Positions 1 through 8,463 are shown, numbered from the stretch's first letter. The stretch: DNA of 64,000 bases from Candidatus Rhodoluna planktonica (GCF_001854225.1 NZ_CP015208.1:186001-250000), one strand, 5' to 3'. Translations and numbers: made by a program. Notes: generated by a model not told the origin, from the sequence alone.

Positions 1-71
1 ACGACGTTGACGCAGCAGCCAAGATCATTGCTGGTACTGCGCGCTCAATGGGCGTAACCGTCGACGCATAA
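1..71 (+). CDS. rplK: 50S ribosomal protein L11, C-terminal end (partial)
   Basis: This is the last 22 codons of an open frame entering from the left edge and ending at TAA (69-71). The visible tail ends in AGTARSMGVTVDA, matching the conserved end of L11, and it sits directly upstream of rplA in the usual rplK-rplA order. L11 forms the GTPase-associated stalk base of the 50S subunit. The rest of the gene lies outside the window. Confidence 0.9.
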   Translation, partial: DVDAAAKIIAGTARSMGVTVDA

Positions 72-89
72 ATAAACTAAAACCCCTAA

Positions 90-122
90 CGCGGGAGTGC
101 CGGGCGCGGCACGTTGACCGCG
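90..122 (+). promoter_or_regulatory. Two-stem hairpin between rplK and rplA, candidate L1 autoregulatory site
   Basis: An outer stem CGCGG (90-94) pairs with CCGCG (118-122). An inner stem GTGCCG (97-102) pairs with CGGCAC (107-112) around a GGCG loop. Between them is an asymmetric internal loop, GA against GTTGA. L1 is known in bacteria and archaea to bind its own mRNA at two short helices joined by an asymmetric loop that mimics its 23S rRNA site. There is no T-tract, so it is not a terminator. The structure is seen; binding by L1 is inferred. Confidence 0.5.
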
Positions 123-147
123 TATGTGACCAGAAAAGGAATAACAA

Positions 148-849
148 ATGGCAAAGCGCTCAAAGGCTTATGAAGCCGCAGCAGCTCTCATCACCGAGGG
201 CAAGCTATACACCCCAGCCGAGGCAGTAACTCTAGTTCGTGAGACTGGCTCGAAGAAGTTCAACTCAACCGTTGAGGTTGCTATGAAGCTTGGTGTCGAC
301 CCACGTAAGGCCGACCAGATGATTCGTGGCACCGTAAACCTTCCTCACGGAACCGGTAAAACCGCCCGCGTTATCGTTTTTGCAACTGGTGCCGCAGCTG
401 ACGCTGCAGTTGCAGCAGGCGCTGACGAGGTCGGTGGCGACGAGCTAATCGAAAAGGTAGCCGCTGGTTACACCGACTTCGATGCAGCCGTAGCAACCCC
501 TGAACTTATGGGTAAGGTCGGTCGTCTTGGTAAGGTTCTAGGTCCTCGTAACCTAATGCCAAACCCTAAGACCGGAACCGTTACCCCTGACACTGCCAAG
601 GCAGTTACCGACATCAAGGGTGGAAAAATCGAATTCCGCGTTGACAAGCAGGCTAACCTGCACTTCATCATCGGTAAGGTTTCGTTCACTAAAGAACAGC
701 TTGGCGAAAACCTAGCTGCAGCTCTTGACGAGGTTCTTCGCTTGAAGCCTTCAAGCTCGAAGGGTCGCTACATCATGAAAGCGGCAATCGCTACCACCTT
801 CGGTCCCGGTATCCCACTAGACACCAACGTGACCAAGGTCGAATTCTAA
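148..849 (+). CDS. rplA: 50S ribosomal protein L1
   Basis: The 233-aa product is full length for L1, which forms the mobile L1 stalk of the 50S subunit, assists E-site tRNA release and commonly represses its own operon. Family hallmarks are the N-terminal basic stretch ([11 protein letters not shown]), the [11 protein letters not shown] segment near residue 60, and the central [18 protein letters not shown] block around residues 130-147. The ATG is preceded by AAAAGGA at a normal distance. The gene follows rplK by 76 nt, and that gap holds a structured hairpin. A strong terminator follows, so rplKA forms its own unit here, apart from rplJL. Confidence 0.98.
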   Translation: MAKRSKAYEAAAALITEGKLYTPAEAVTLVRETGSKKFNSTVEVAMKLGVDPRKADQMIRGTVNLPHGTGKTARVIVFATGAAADAAVAAGADEVGGDELIEKVAAGYTDFDAAVATPELMGKVGRLGKVLGPRNLMPNPKTGTVTPDTAKAVTDIKGGKIEFRVDKQANLHFIIGKVSFTKEQLGENLAAALDEVLRLKPSSSKGRYIMKAAIATTFGPGIPLDTNVTKVEF

Positions 850-867
850 GAATTCACCAAACCTTAA

Positions 868-918
868 AGACGAGGGATCGGGTTTCATACACCCGGTCCC
901 TTTGTCTTCTCTAAACTT
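868..918 (+). terminator. Rho-independent terminator of rplKA
   Basis: A long imperfect hairpin runs from AGACGAGGGATCGGGT (868-883) to ACCCGGTCCCTTTGTCT (891-907) around a short loop, and a T-rich tail follows. It lies 18 nt after the rplA stop and isolates the ribosomal unit from the decarboxylase downstream. Confidence 0.85.
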
Positions 919-952
919 TTTATCCTGACCATCCCGATGGTGGTTAGGCAGT

Positions 953-2455
953 TTGAGCTCGGCGAACGACCGAGACCTAAAGAAGGGCGGGATATTGCCT
1001 CAGCACGCATTTGGCGCAGCCACACTACTTGACACTAAAGACCCGATGGGGCTTCGATCAGATGCCCCACTACTCGATGCCTGGATTCGAGATATGGAGA
1101 CCGACCGGTCACCATTCCAGATTCCTGGCCACAAGGGTCGCACCGATCTCACCGGTGCAATCGTAGATGGCGACATCCCAGTGCTACCTGGCAATCACCC
1201 GCATCGAATCTCACCTTCGCTAATTCTTGAAGCCGAGAGCTTGGCCGCATCCCTATGGGGTGCCGACCTCTGTCGTTTCGGGGTAAATGGCTCGTCTGGT
1301 TCTAATCACGCAGCGGTAATGGCGGTCGCCAGCCCAGGCGATAAAGTCATCGTCTCGCGAACTTTGCACAAGTCTGTTTTGGTTGGCATGGTTTACGCCG
1401 GGGTTGTTCCGGTTTGGATTAGACCTGAAATTAATCCGGCAACCGGGCTTCCAGAATATTTGCCTTCGAGTCGTCTGCGACAAACTCTTGAAGAGCACCC
1501 CGATGCCAAAGCCGTACTAATCGGCGAGCCTTCATATGTCGGCACAATGTCCAACATTCCAAGACTGGCTGCGGTGACCCACGAATTTGGGATTCCACTG
1601 GTCGTTGATGCAGCCTGGGCGGCGCACTACGGATTTCATCCGGAGCTGCCAAATCACCCGCTTGCTGAAGGCGCAGATATCGTTGTCACTTCGGCGCACA
1701 AAACATTGCCTTCATACTCGCAGGCATCTTTCGTCTTGGTTCGTGGCGAATACGTTGATTTAGCTCGATTCAACAAAATGTTTGACTCAACTCAAACCAC
1801 TTCGATGTCGGGTCGAATTTTGGCTTCTATCGATGCTGCTCGGGCTCTTTTGCAGCGTCACGGTGAAGAGCTAATTGGCCCAGTTATTGAAGCTACCGAA
1901 CAGGGACGTGCCACACTTCGTGCGGCCGGCATTGATGTGATTGATGGCGAGTACATCGACCCGCTAAAACTGGTTATTTTGCTTAGCTCCTGCGGTGCCG
2001 ACGGTAACGCAGTAGAGGCTGATTTACTGGCCGCAAACATCGACGTCGAGATGGCAAACCGCGACATCATCATTCCGATGATCACCTTCGCCGATACCCC
2101 AGATCGCATCCACGATTTGGTGAAACGCATAATCGCATCGGTCAACGAGCACCGTGGTGTACCTCGCCCAATCGAGATTTTGCCGGCATTTTCAATTGAG
2201 CCAGAAGTTGTGGTTACTCCGCGCGCAGCATTTTTCTCCGGCTATGAAGTGGTGCCAGCAGCCGAAGCGGTTGGCCGAGTTTCCGCCGAGATGATTTGCC
2301 CGTATCCACCGGGAGTCCCGGTACTTTCTCCGGGCGAACTAATCACGGAGGCAGCACTTTCGGCGCTTTTTGAAGCCCGTGACATGGGTGTTCGCATTGC
2401 GTTTGTGGCCGACCCGACTCTGCAGACGCTTAAGGTTTTGCCAAAAACCCAATAG
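953..2455 (+). CDS. Orn/Lys/Arg decarboxylase family protein (PLP fold type I)
   Basis: The 500-aa protein matches the short (SpeA/YaaO-type) branch of the Orn/Lys/Arg decarboxylases, which make cadaverine, putrescine or agmatine. The N-terminal QIPGHKGR (residues 56-63) is the family signature. D219 in VVDAAWAAH should bind the PLP ring nitrogen, and K250 in TSAHKTLPS is the Schiff-base lysine. The length fits the Gram-positive form without the receiver-like wing domain. The substrate cannot be read from the sequence. The frame opens at TTG 953 with a weak ribosome site; TTG 995 or ATG 1046 are possible alternatives because the first 30 residues are not conserved. The stop codon TAG overlaps the -10 box of the next gene. 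Confidence 0.85.
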   Translation: MSSANDRDLKKGGILPQHAFGAATLLDTKDPMGLRSDAPLLDAWIRDMETDRSPFQIPGHKGRTDLTGAIVDGDIPVLPGNHPHRISPSLILEAESLAASLWGADLCRFGVNGSSGSNHAAVMAVASPGDKVIVSRTLHKSVLVGMVYAGVVPVWIRPEINPATGLPEYLPSSRLRQTLEEHPDAKAVLIGEPSYVGTMSNIPRLAAVTHEFGIPLVVDAAWAAHYGFHPELPNHPLAEGADIVVTSAHKTLPSYSQASFVLVRGEYVDLARFNKMFDSTQTTSMSGRILASIDAARALLQRHGEELIGPVIEATEQGRATLRAAGIDVIDGEYIDPLKLVILLSSCGADGNAVEADLLAANIDVEMANRDIIIPMITFADTPDRIHDLVKRIIASVNEHRGVPRPIEILPAFSIEPEVVVTPRAAFFSGYEVVPAAEAVGRVSAEMICPYPPGVPVLSPGELITEAALSALFEARDMGVRIAFVADPTLQTLKVLPKTQ

Positions 2456-2458
2456 TGT
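2453..2458 (+). promoter_or_regulatory. Leaderless -10 box inside the upstream stop codon
   Basis: TAGTGT begins with the TAG stop of the decarboxylase gene and lies 6 nt before the ATG at 2465. There is no Shine-Dalgarno sequence. The spacing puts the transcription start on the A of the ATG. Confidence 0.5.
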
Positions 2459-2464
2459 TCAAGC

Positions 2465-2848
2465 ATGAATTTTGAACAAGCTGATCCAGAAATCAAAAAG
2501 CTAATTGCCGACTACTTTGAAGTGCTGCACTTTCAAGACATGCAACTTTTTGACAAGGTGTTTCACAAAGACTGCGTGCTCTATTCAGCTCAGGGTGGTG
2601 AATTAAGTATTCGGCCATACGCCATCTATCGTGAGGCTGTTGCCAATCGAAAGTCGCCGGCTGAACTTGGCAATCGAAGAAACGATCAAGTTTTGATGTT
2701 CGATCAAATCTCTCCGACTTTGGCTTTGGTCAAACCTCAGCTGGAGATGTTTGGTGGCGTGATGCAGGATTATCTTAACTTGGTCTTCTTAGACGGCCAG
2801 TGGTGGGTAATGGCTAAAATGTGGGAAAAAGTCGGCGAAGTCGAGTAA
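2465..2848 (+). CDS. NTF2-like / putative lumazine-binding family protein
   Basis: The 127-aa single-domain protein has the cone-shaped NTF2/SnoaL-like pattern. It has a helical N-terminus (IKKLIADYFEVLHFQD), a strand-rich middle, and the closing motif DGQWWVMAKMWEK typical of Lumazine_bd_2-like members. Such proteins bind small molecules or act as simple isomerases or accessory subunits, and no catalytic role can be assigned. It has no ribosome site and probably starts leaderless. Its last 60 nt overlap the 3' end of the helicase-nuclease gene on the other strand. Confidence 0.75.
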   Translation: MNFEQADPEIKKLIADYFEVLHFQDMQLFDKVFHKDCVLYSAQGGELSIRPYAIYREAVANRKSPAELGNRRNDQVLMFDQISPTLALVKPQLEMFGGVMQDYLNLVFLDGQWWVMAKMWEKVGEVE

Positions 2849-5800
2849 CCCAACCAAGCGACTAACGCACTTAACCTCGGCCACACTGGAAAATTTTGAA
2901 CGTGCCAAACCGGGGCTAAACACAAGATAGCTGTTGGTGCGTGCCCTCGACAGCGCCACATTTAGCCGGTTTTTGTCGAGCAAAAATTCGAGACCGCGAG
3001 GTGCGTCGGCAGCCGAAGAGGTAGCCAAACTGATAATGACCACCATGCCTTCTCGTCCCTGAAATTTATCGACGGTGCCAACCTGAACATCGCTGAAGTT
3101 GGCTGCCGATAGGGCCTTTCGAATCAGGTCAACTTGGGCGTTGTATGGCGCTACCACCAAAATCTCGGATTGCTCGGTGAGGCGGGCATGCTGCCTTACC
3201 AGTTGCAAAACAACCTCGATCTCTTCGAAGGCGTAAGTGCTGTTGCCCGAATGCTCGCAGGCAATTGCTTGAAACGCAGGTGCCAATTGCGGCAGTGACT
3301 GATTGCTGGCCGAAGGGTGTGAGTGCAACCGCTGTTGATAGGCAAGCCAAGAAACCGGTTGGTTTACCTTGGGGTGCATTCGCCGAGTTACTTCGATGAA
3401 ATAGCCAAAAGTATCGTCGATAATTTCACTTTCGCCCATGTAGTGCCCGAGAGCCGAGTTATCGACACCACCTGGATGAACTGCCTGAACAACCTGAGTT
3501 AGCTGCATGGGATCGCCCAAGAGAATCAGGTTTTTGGTTGCTGCAGAAACGGCTATGGCGTCGACCAGAGAGAATTGCGCTGCCTCATCGATGAATAGGT
3601 AATCGAAGTTGACCGAACTAACTTTGGGATTTGAAAGAGTCCAGGATGTGCCACCGATGACAAAGCCACCGGTTTGTCGGTTGATGAAGTTTTCTTGTAC
3701 CGCGTAGCTGCTTGGCGTTACCCAGGGTTTTGCTGATTTTTCGCCCTTTTTGTTTTGCTTAGCGATTTTTGCTGGGTCGACACCGGCCCGGATACAGCCG
3801 TGCAGCATGTTTTCGATAGCCGAATGAGAGTTTGCAACAACCGCAACTTTTTTACCCTGTGCCACAAGATGAGCGATTGTGTGCGAACCCAAATATGTTT
3901 TACCGGTGCCCGGTGGGCCTTGAATTGCCAGTACAGAATTATCGAGTCGTTCGACGCTGTCGATTATGGCGGGCAAATATTCTTCTTCGATAACTGGTGC
4001 TAGATTGCCTTGGGTCAATCGTGGTGGACGTCGCATTAGAAGATCGAGTGCGGCAAAACCCATAGGTGGTTCAAGAGTTGGGTCACCCCATTCGTTCGCC
4101 AAAAACAGCGCATAATCGCGAATTGTTTCTTGCTTACTGCCCGCCATCACCAGGGTATTTTCGATGAGCGCTAATGGTTCATATTGGGTGCCGTCGGCCC
4201 CCAAGTTACGTTTGAAAAGAACCTGGCCATTTTCGATTGAAATAACTTCGCCGCGATCGGTGTCTTGTTGGTTGGCGCCGTAGTCGAAGCGGATAAAAAG
4301 TTTGTCACCGGGTTTCAAAAAACAAACCTGATTGGGCTCAAGCTGATATTTGTAGGTTGCTGTTGACCTAACCGGGTCGGTGTCTAGTAATTCGCAGCCC
4401 AGCACCACTAACGCAGTGCGATCTCGTTCTAGAGCCTCGAGCGGGGCATCGCGTTTGATAAGCAGATCGCGCCAAAAGACAACTTCTTCTCGCTTATAGA
4501 AGAGAACCGAGTGCACCAGAGCCAGCCAAATTTTGGCCCGATAGTCGGCTTCGTGGTCTTTGCCCCAGGGCCAGTTTGCGAGAGCTTGAGCAATTTTGTC
4601 GGTGGTCTGTTGCAGCTGCGCGAGTTCTATTTCAGACTTAGTTCCGGCGCGCTCTTCCTCGGTTTGGTCAGCGCGCTCGCGTTTTTTTCTATCGACCACC
4701 GCACGGTGATGTTCATAGAGAGTTGCGGCGGCAGGCATGCCAGCAAGCCAATCGTAAAGTTTTTGGGTAGATATGCAGTCGGCTCGGTTGTAGTCGCCAA
4801 TGCTTGCCAATTCAATCTGAGCTTTATCGAATTCGTTGCTTTGCATTAGTTGGCGATAGTTTTCGTAGGACTCAACGCTGCCCATTGCATCGGTGACGTC
4901 GCCCTCGCGACCAAGTTCGTAAAACACCTCGAGTTTTTTTATTGAATAACTTGGTTGGCTGATTTGAATCGAACCTCGAACCACTTTGTAGAGATCGATG
5001 AACCGGCCCTCTTCAAGCAGCCAACTAACCTCTGCTGACATGGAGCCGTGGCGCTGCACCATTCGATTTAGCGCGGTTATCTCGTATTGCGCATAGTGGT
5101 AGATGTGGGCCTCGGGGTGTTTTTGCATTAGCTGGTAGGCCCAGGTCACGAAGCCTTCAAAAGCAAGTTTTTCTTGGTCGCGGTCGTGGGCCCACCAAGG
5201 ATGAAAACTGCCATCGCGCAGGGTTGCACCCCAGAGATACTCGAGGCCGCCGCGCTCTTCGTAAAACGGAAAACCCTCGATATCAAAAAACACATCAAAT
5301 TGATTGCTGGGCGGTAACACCTGCAGTTCGGGATCAGGCAGAATCTCAAAACTGTGTTGGCCGGTGGTCTTGAAACTGTGCTGTAAGGCTGCTTGTTTTT
5401 GAATTTTGCCGAAAGTTTCACCGTTGAGGTTTTCTGGGGATTGGTTTGCGGCAGCAAGCTGAGCCAATGTTGTGATGCCGTGCACCCTGAGTTTTTCGAT
5501 TTGGCTGCGGTTGATGCCGGCAACCTGGCTGAGGTGATCGACCTTTAGCCGTGAATCGGCGCAAAGATCTGGGTATTCGCAGACCGAGCAGATGTCGGTG
5601 CTTAAGCAGTAGAGGTTTTCTGGTGAGAGCTCGAAGTCGCTGATTGGGTTGCTGGTTTGATTTATCAAAAATTGTCTAGCCTGTCGCATGGCTGGAACAA
5701 TTTCGGCTTCGTCAAAAAAGGCTAATTGCCTCGAGCCCAAAATTAGACCGTGCTGCTGGTTGGCTTTGAGCCCAACGTTTTCGAGGGCATCGGCGTAAAG

Positions 5801-6322
5801 GGCAACCTGAAGCAGGTAGTGAGGTTTGGCTGTGCCGGCCAGTTTTGCATCGAATGCGGTGTAGCTTTCGGTGTCGAAAACCTGATGGGTATCTTGGCCA
5901 AAAACTTTTGGTCGAGCGGTTAGTTTGCCTTCAATAAATTCGAGGATGTAGTCGCCGCGAACAAGAAAGTCGGGTCGGCCGGAAAATTCTAGGTTGCCGG
6001 TTCGATGTTTTAGCGAGCCCTGGTAAATGATAGGCACCTTGGCTCGCATTAGCGCGATAGTTGCTTCGGGGTCGGCACTTTGGGGTTTTTGAACCGCGTT
6101 GGGGCCAAGATTTTCTAGCAGTTCTTGTTCGATTGCCGCTTCAAAGCGCTCGCCGTAAATAACCGGAAGACCCTGAACCGGTTTATCAAACTGGGAAATT
6201 AGTTGGCGAACCCCGGGCAGGTCTAGCTCGCGAGCGATTGCCAACCGGGTGCAGTGGTCGCAACTGGCTGCTCGCATTAGATCGCGGGTGTTGAAAGACC
6301 AAAGCTCGTCAAGTTTTTTCAT
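2789..6322 (-). CDS. TM0106-family RecB-like nuclease fused to DEDD exonuclease domain and SF1 helicase
   Basis: The 1177-aa protein appears to have three parts. Residues 1-260 are RecB/Cas4-like: the nuclease core includes GRPDFL near 115-120 and the following LEF strand. It also has CDHC at 21-24 and a later Cys cluster (239, 245, 248, 254), a layout like the Fe-S cluster of Cas4/AddB nucleases. Residues 340-530 look like a YprB/RNase-H-fold 3'-5' exonuclease, with DIEG at 347-350 and YNRADC near 511-516. Residues 790-1150 form a Dna2/Upf1-type SF1 helicase with Walker A GPPGTGKT (802-809), DEAAQ (912-916), LLGDPMQL (934-941) and a C-terminal ALSRAR motif. A role in DNA end processing or repair is likely but not proven. 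The start has no clear ribosome site. The 3' end overlaps the convergent NTF2-like gene by 60 nt. Confidence 0.85.
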   Translation of the reverse strand: MKKLDELWSFNTRDLMRAASCDHCTRLAIARELDLPGVRQLISQFDKPVQGLPVIYGERFEAAIEQELLENLGPNAVQKPQSADPEATIALMRAKVPIIYQGSLKHRTGNLEFSGRPDFLVRGDYILEFIEGKLTARPKVFGQDTHQVFDTESYTAFDAKLAGTAKPHYLLQVALYADALENVGLKANQQHGLILGSRQLAFFDEAEIVPAMRQARQFLINQTSNPISDFELSPENLYCLSTDICSVCEYPDLCADSRLKVDHLSQVAGINRSQIEKLRVHGITTLAQLAAANQSPENLNGETFGKIQKQAALQHSFKTTGQHSFEILPDPELQVLPPSNQFDVFFDIEGFPFYEERGGLEYLWGATLRDGSFHPWWAHDRDQEKLAFEGFVTWAYQLMQKHPEAHIYHYAQYEITALNRMVQRHGSMSAEVSWLLEEGRFIDLYKVVRGSIQISQPSYSIKKLEVFYELGREGDVTDAMGSVESYENYRQLMQSNEFDKAQIELASIGDYNRADCISTQKLYDWLAGMPAAATLYEHHRAVVDRKKRERADQTEEERAGTKSEIELAQLQQTTDKIAQALANWPWGKDHEADYRAKIWLALVHSVLFYKREEVVFWRDLLIKRDAPLEALERDRTALVVLGCELLDTDPVRSTATYKYQLEPNQVCFLKPGDKLFIRFDYGANQQDTDRGEVISIENGQVLFKRNLGADGTQYEPLALIENTLVMAGSKQETIRDYALFLANEWGDPTLEPPMGFAALDLLMRRPPRLTQGNLAPVIEEEYLPAIIDSVERLDNSVLAIQGPPGTGKTYLGSHTIAHLVAQGKKVAVVANSHSAIENMLHGCIRAGVDPAKIAKQNKKGEKSAKPWVTPSSYAVQENFINRQTGGFVIGGTSWTLSNPKVSSVNFDYLFIDEAAQFSLVDAIAVSAATKNLILLGDPMQLTQVVQAVHPGGVDNSALGHYMGESEIIDDTFGYFIEVTRRMHPKVNQPVSWLAYQQRLHSHPSASNQSLPQLAPAFQAIACEHSGNSTYAFEEIEVVLQLVRQHARLTEQSEILVVAPYNAQVDLIRKALSAANFSDVQVGTVDKFQGREGMVVIISLATSSAADAPRGLEFLLDKNRLNVALSRARTNSYLVFSPGLARSKFSSVAEVKCVSRLVGLLDFADFFPHFSHYPPLAV

Positions 6323-6331
6323 TGCGGCAAT

Positions 6332-6351
6332 TGTCGCACTGGTATGCGACA
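6332..6351. promoter_or_regulatory. Inverted repeat upstream of the nuclease-helicase gene
   Basis: The arms TGTCGCA (6332-6338) and TGCGACA (6345-6351) are a perfect 7-bp inverted repeat with a 6-bp centre. It lies 10 nt upstream of the ATG at 6322, where the promoter should be. It could be an operator. It does not match the actinobacterial LexA box. Confidence 0.4.
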
Positions 6352-6369
6352 GCCTTTCAGAAATAGGCC

Positions 6370-7365
6370 TTAGTTGTCTGCGTTGAGTACCTGTTGTAAG
6401 TCGGCTGCGGTAGGTGGCTCGCAGCCGGCACGCTCACAGGTTATTGAAGCGGCGACACCGGCAATTCGAACATAATCAGCCAACTGCGCATCGTTGATGT
6501 TAGCCAATCGATCAAATGGATTAGCACCAAGGGCATCGTCGTCGGAGAGCTGACCGAGCAGATTCGCACAGAAGGTATCGCCGGCACCAACTGTATCGAC
6601 CACATTTATCTTGCGCGAGGGAACATCTAGTCGGCTACCGCCCGGGCGATAAATCGAAACACCCTCGCTACCCCTCGTTACAAAAACGTGCCGGCCGCTT
6701 GCGCCAATCCACTCCTGCACAATCGCTTCTATCTGGGTCGGAGTGTCAGCATCCTCGTGATCAAGGTCGTAAAGCCACTCGATGTCTTCATCGCTTGCCT
6801 TAATAATGTGACTGATTCGGTTTAGGCGCTCGACTCGTTCACGCTCGTGTTCGCGGTCAAAGCCTAGAGCTGGCCGCATGTTGATGTCGTGCGAAATAGT
6901 GACTGAATTTTGCAGGTAGTGCTCGCGAGCCCATTTTTCGATGACCAGATTGCCGGGTTCTATAGCCATAGCGAGACAGCCAAATTGGATGCAGGTTGCA
7001 CCCAAATTAGTGAGTTCCACATCGCTAGGCAGTTCGTCTTTGGTCCAGCCCCAATCGGCGGTGCCGTTCACGTAAAAGGAATATTGAGGTATTCCATTTG
7101 AATCGATGCTGACCACAACCAGAGTGCTTGGTTCGTTGGTGCTAACCGAGTATCCAAGCTGCACCGCATTTGATTGCAGGCGCTCGCGGATGATTTTGCC
7201 GAATCTATCGGTCGATAGGCGACCTAGAAATTGATGTTTGGTGCCACGGCGAGCCAAGGCAAGAGCCACATTAGCGTTTGCCCCACCGACGATTGCATTG
7301 AATGCGCCGGGCTGGTAGCGATTTTCAATCAAGTCGATAAGTGCTTCGCCTATTACCAAAATCAT
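6370..7365 (-). CDS. PfkB-family carbohydrate kinase (fructokinase-like)
   Basis: The roughly 331-aa sugar kinase has the ribokinase fold. The N-terminal strand ILVIGEALIDL is followed by the substrate glycine pair in VGGANANVALALARRG. The C-terminal signature DTVGAGDTFCANLL carries the catalytic Asp (GAGD). It probably phosphorylates fructose or a related sugar in the cytoplasm; the exact sugar is not readable. I place the start at ATG 7365 rather than TTG 7371, because TAAACT lies exactly 6 nt upstream of that ATG, the leaderless pattern seen repeatedly here. It is divergent from the membrane protein at 7397, with only 31 bp between start codons. Confidence 0.88.
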   Translation of the reverse strand: MILVIGEALIDLIENRYQPGAFNAIVGGANANVALALARRGTKHQFLGRLSTDRFGKIIRERLQSNAVQLGYSVSTNEPSTLVVVSIDSNGIPQYSFYVNGTADWGWTKDELPSDVELTNLGATCIQFGCLAMAIEPGNLVIEKWAREHYLQNSVTISHDINMRPALGFDREHERERVERLNRISHIIKASDEDIEWLYDLDHEDADTPTQIEAIVQEWIGASGRHVFVTRGSEGVSIYRPGGSRLDVPSRKINVVDTVGAGDTFCANLLGQLSDDDALGANPFDRLANINDAQLADYVRIAGVAASITCERAGCEPPTAADLQQVLNADN

Positions 7366-7396
7366 GCTCAAAGTTTATGGGTCTAGGCTCATTGTT
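7366..7396. promoter_or_regulatory. Divergent leaderless promoter pair, 31 bp in total
   Basis: On the minus strand TAAACT (7377-7372) lies 6 nt before the pfkB ATG. On the plus strand TAGGCT (7384-7389) lies 7 nt before the ATG at 7397. The two -10 boxes are separated by 6 bp, so each gene's -35 region must fall in the first codons of the other gene. No ribosome-binding site is present on either side. Confidence 0.55.
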
Positions 7397-8446
7397 ATGA
7401 ACAGAATTCCTCTTGCGAATCGCGCAGTTGCTGCACCCCTTGTGGGACTCATGCTGGCTTGGGTATTTTTTATGGTCAGCCAGTTCGTGGATCTTTACAC
7501 TCCGCAACCCGAATGGGATCAGTATGGAAATATCGTCGCCGGTGAAAACATCATCAACTTCGGTGTGTACTTCAGATTGTTGGGCATTGCCGCCGGGGCT
7601 GTGCTGTCATTGGTTGGACTGAACTGGGCTTTGCGTGCCCGAAAGTTGAACGGTGAAGACGATATGCTGTCGCGGGCCGCGCATCGATTCACAACCCTCG
7701 CAGTTATCGTCGGCCTAGGTGCCGGTGCAATTTTTGCTATCGGCAGCTTCTTAGGAGCATTTAACAACTACGGACCCCGCGATGATGTACCAATTCGGTT
7801 CATCGATGTTTATCTGCCAATTCTTTTGGCTACCGCCTTGGTGATTGTGGTTTTGCTCCGTGCTTTTGTCTTCCGCAAAGATGACATGCACCAGGAAGAC
7901 GGGAAAAAAGCCAAACTTACCGCGCGTCAAAAAGCTTTGGGTCTCGGTTATGCGGTGCCCATTTTGGCCACTGCGGTGGCAATCATATTTGGCTTGATTG
8001 TCTACGACGTAACCCGAACCGACTTGCAGGTCTGGGTTTGGGTTATCATCCAGGTCATCATCGCTCTAGGTATTGTTCAAGGCACTCGATTTGCGAATCG
8101 CGCCAAGACCGGTGAGGTTTTGCCAGCTAAGCCGCGCGGTGCCTTCGCTGCTGCTGGTGCATCGAATCTGAATTTTGTGCTGAGCATAGTTTTCGGCACC
8201 GTGGTGTCGATCATGTCGTTCACTTTCGGGTTCGCCGCGATTGAAAACCTGCGCCGCTGGGACATTCCAGTTGACCCGAGCGAAGGTAAAGAAGTCAGTA
8301 CCATGCCGACAATTGAAATGCCTGATCTTCCTTGGCTGATTGAAGATTTCTTGCCAGCCAAAATTTTGTTGTTGCTTGCGGTGGCTGGAATTTACCTAAC
8401 CATTACCGAGCGCAACCGCAAGGCAGACCGGGTTACCGGCAAATAG
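7397..8446 (+). CDS. Polytopic membrane protein of unknown function
   Basis: The 349-aa protein has about seven hydrophobic segments: one near the N-terminus, one ending in LNWALR, one with GLGAGAIFAIGSFLG, one with LPILLATALVIVVLLRAF, two around residues 185-235, and two further segments near 260-290 and at the C-terminus. A soluble acidic loop with PSEGKEVSTM precedes the last one. It resembles DUF5671-like multi-pass proteins of Microbacteriaceae, but I do not recognise a function. I use ATG 7397, since upstream codons overlap the pfkB start and TAGGCT lies 7 nt before. The HAD gene follows after 17 nt, probably in one operon. Confidence 0.7.
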   Translation: MNRIPLANRAVAAPLVGLMLAWVFFMVSQFVDLYTPQPEWDQYGNIVAGENIINFGVYFRLLGIAAGAVLSLVGLNWALRARKLNGEDDMLSRAAHRFTTLAVIVGLGAGAIFAIGSFLGAFNNYGPRDDVPIRFIDVYLPILLATALVIVVLLRAFVFRKDDMHQEDGKKAKLTARQKALGLGYAVPILATAVAIIFGLIVYDVTRTDLQVWVWVIIQVIIALGIVQGTRFANRAKTGEVLPAKPRGAFAAAGASNLNFVLSIVFGTVVSIMSFTFGFAAIENLRRWDIPVDPSEGKEVSTMPTIEMPDLPWLIEDFLPAKILLLLAVAGIYLTITERNRKADRVTGK

Positions 8447-8463
8447 TTTGACCTGGAAATTAC

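Noticed and set aside
6332-6351. SOS (LexA) box
   Set aside because: The arms do not match the TCGAAC-N4-GTTCGA pattern of actinobacterial LexA sites.
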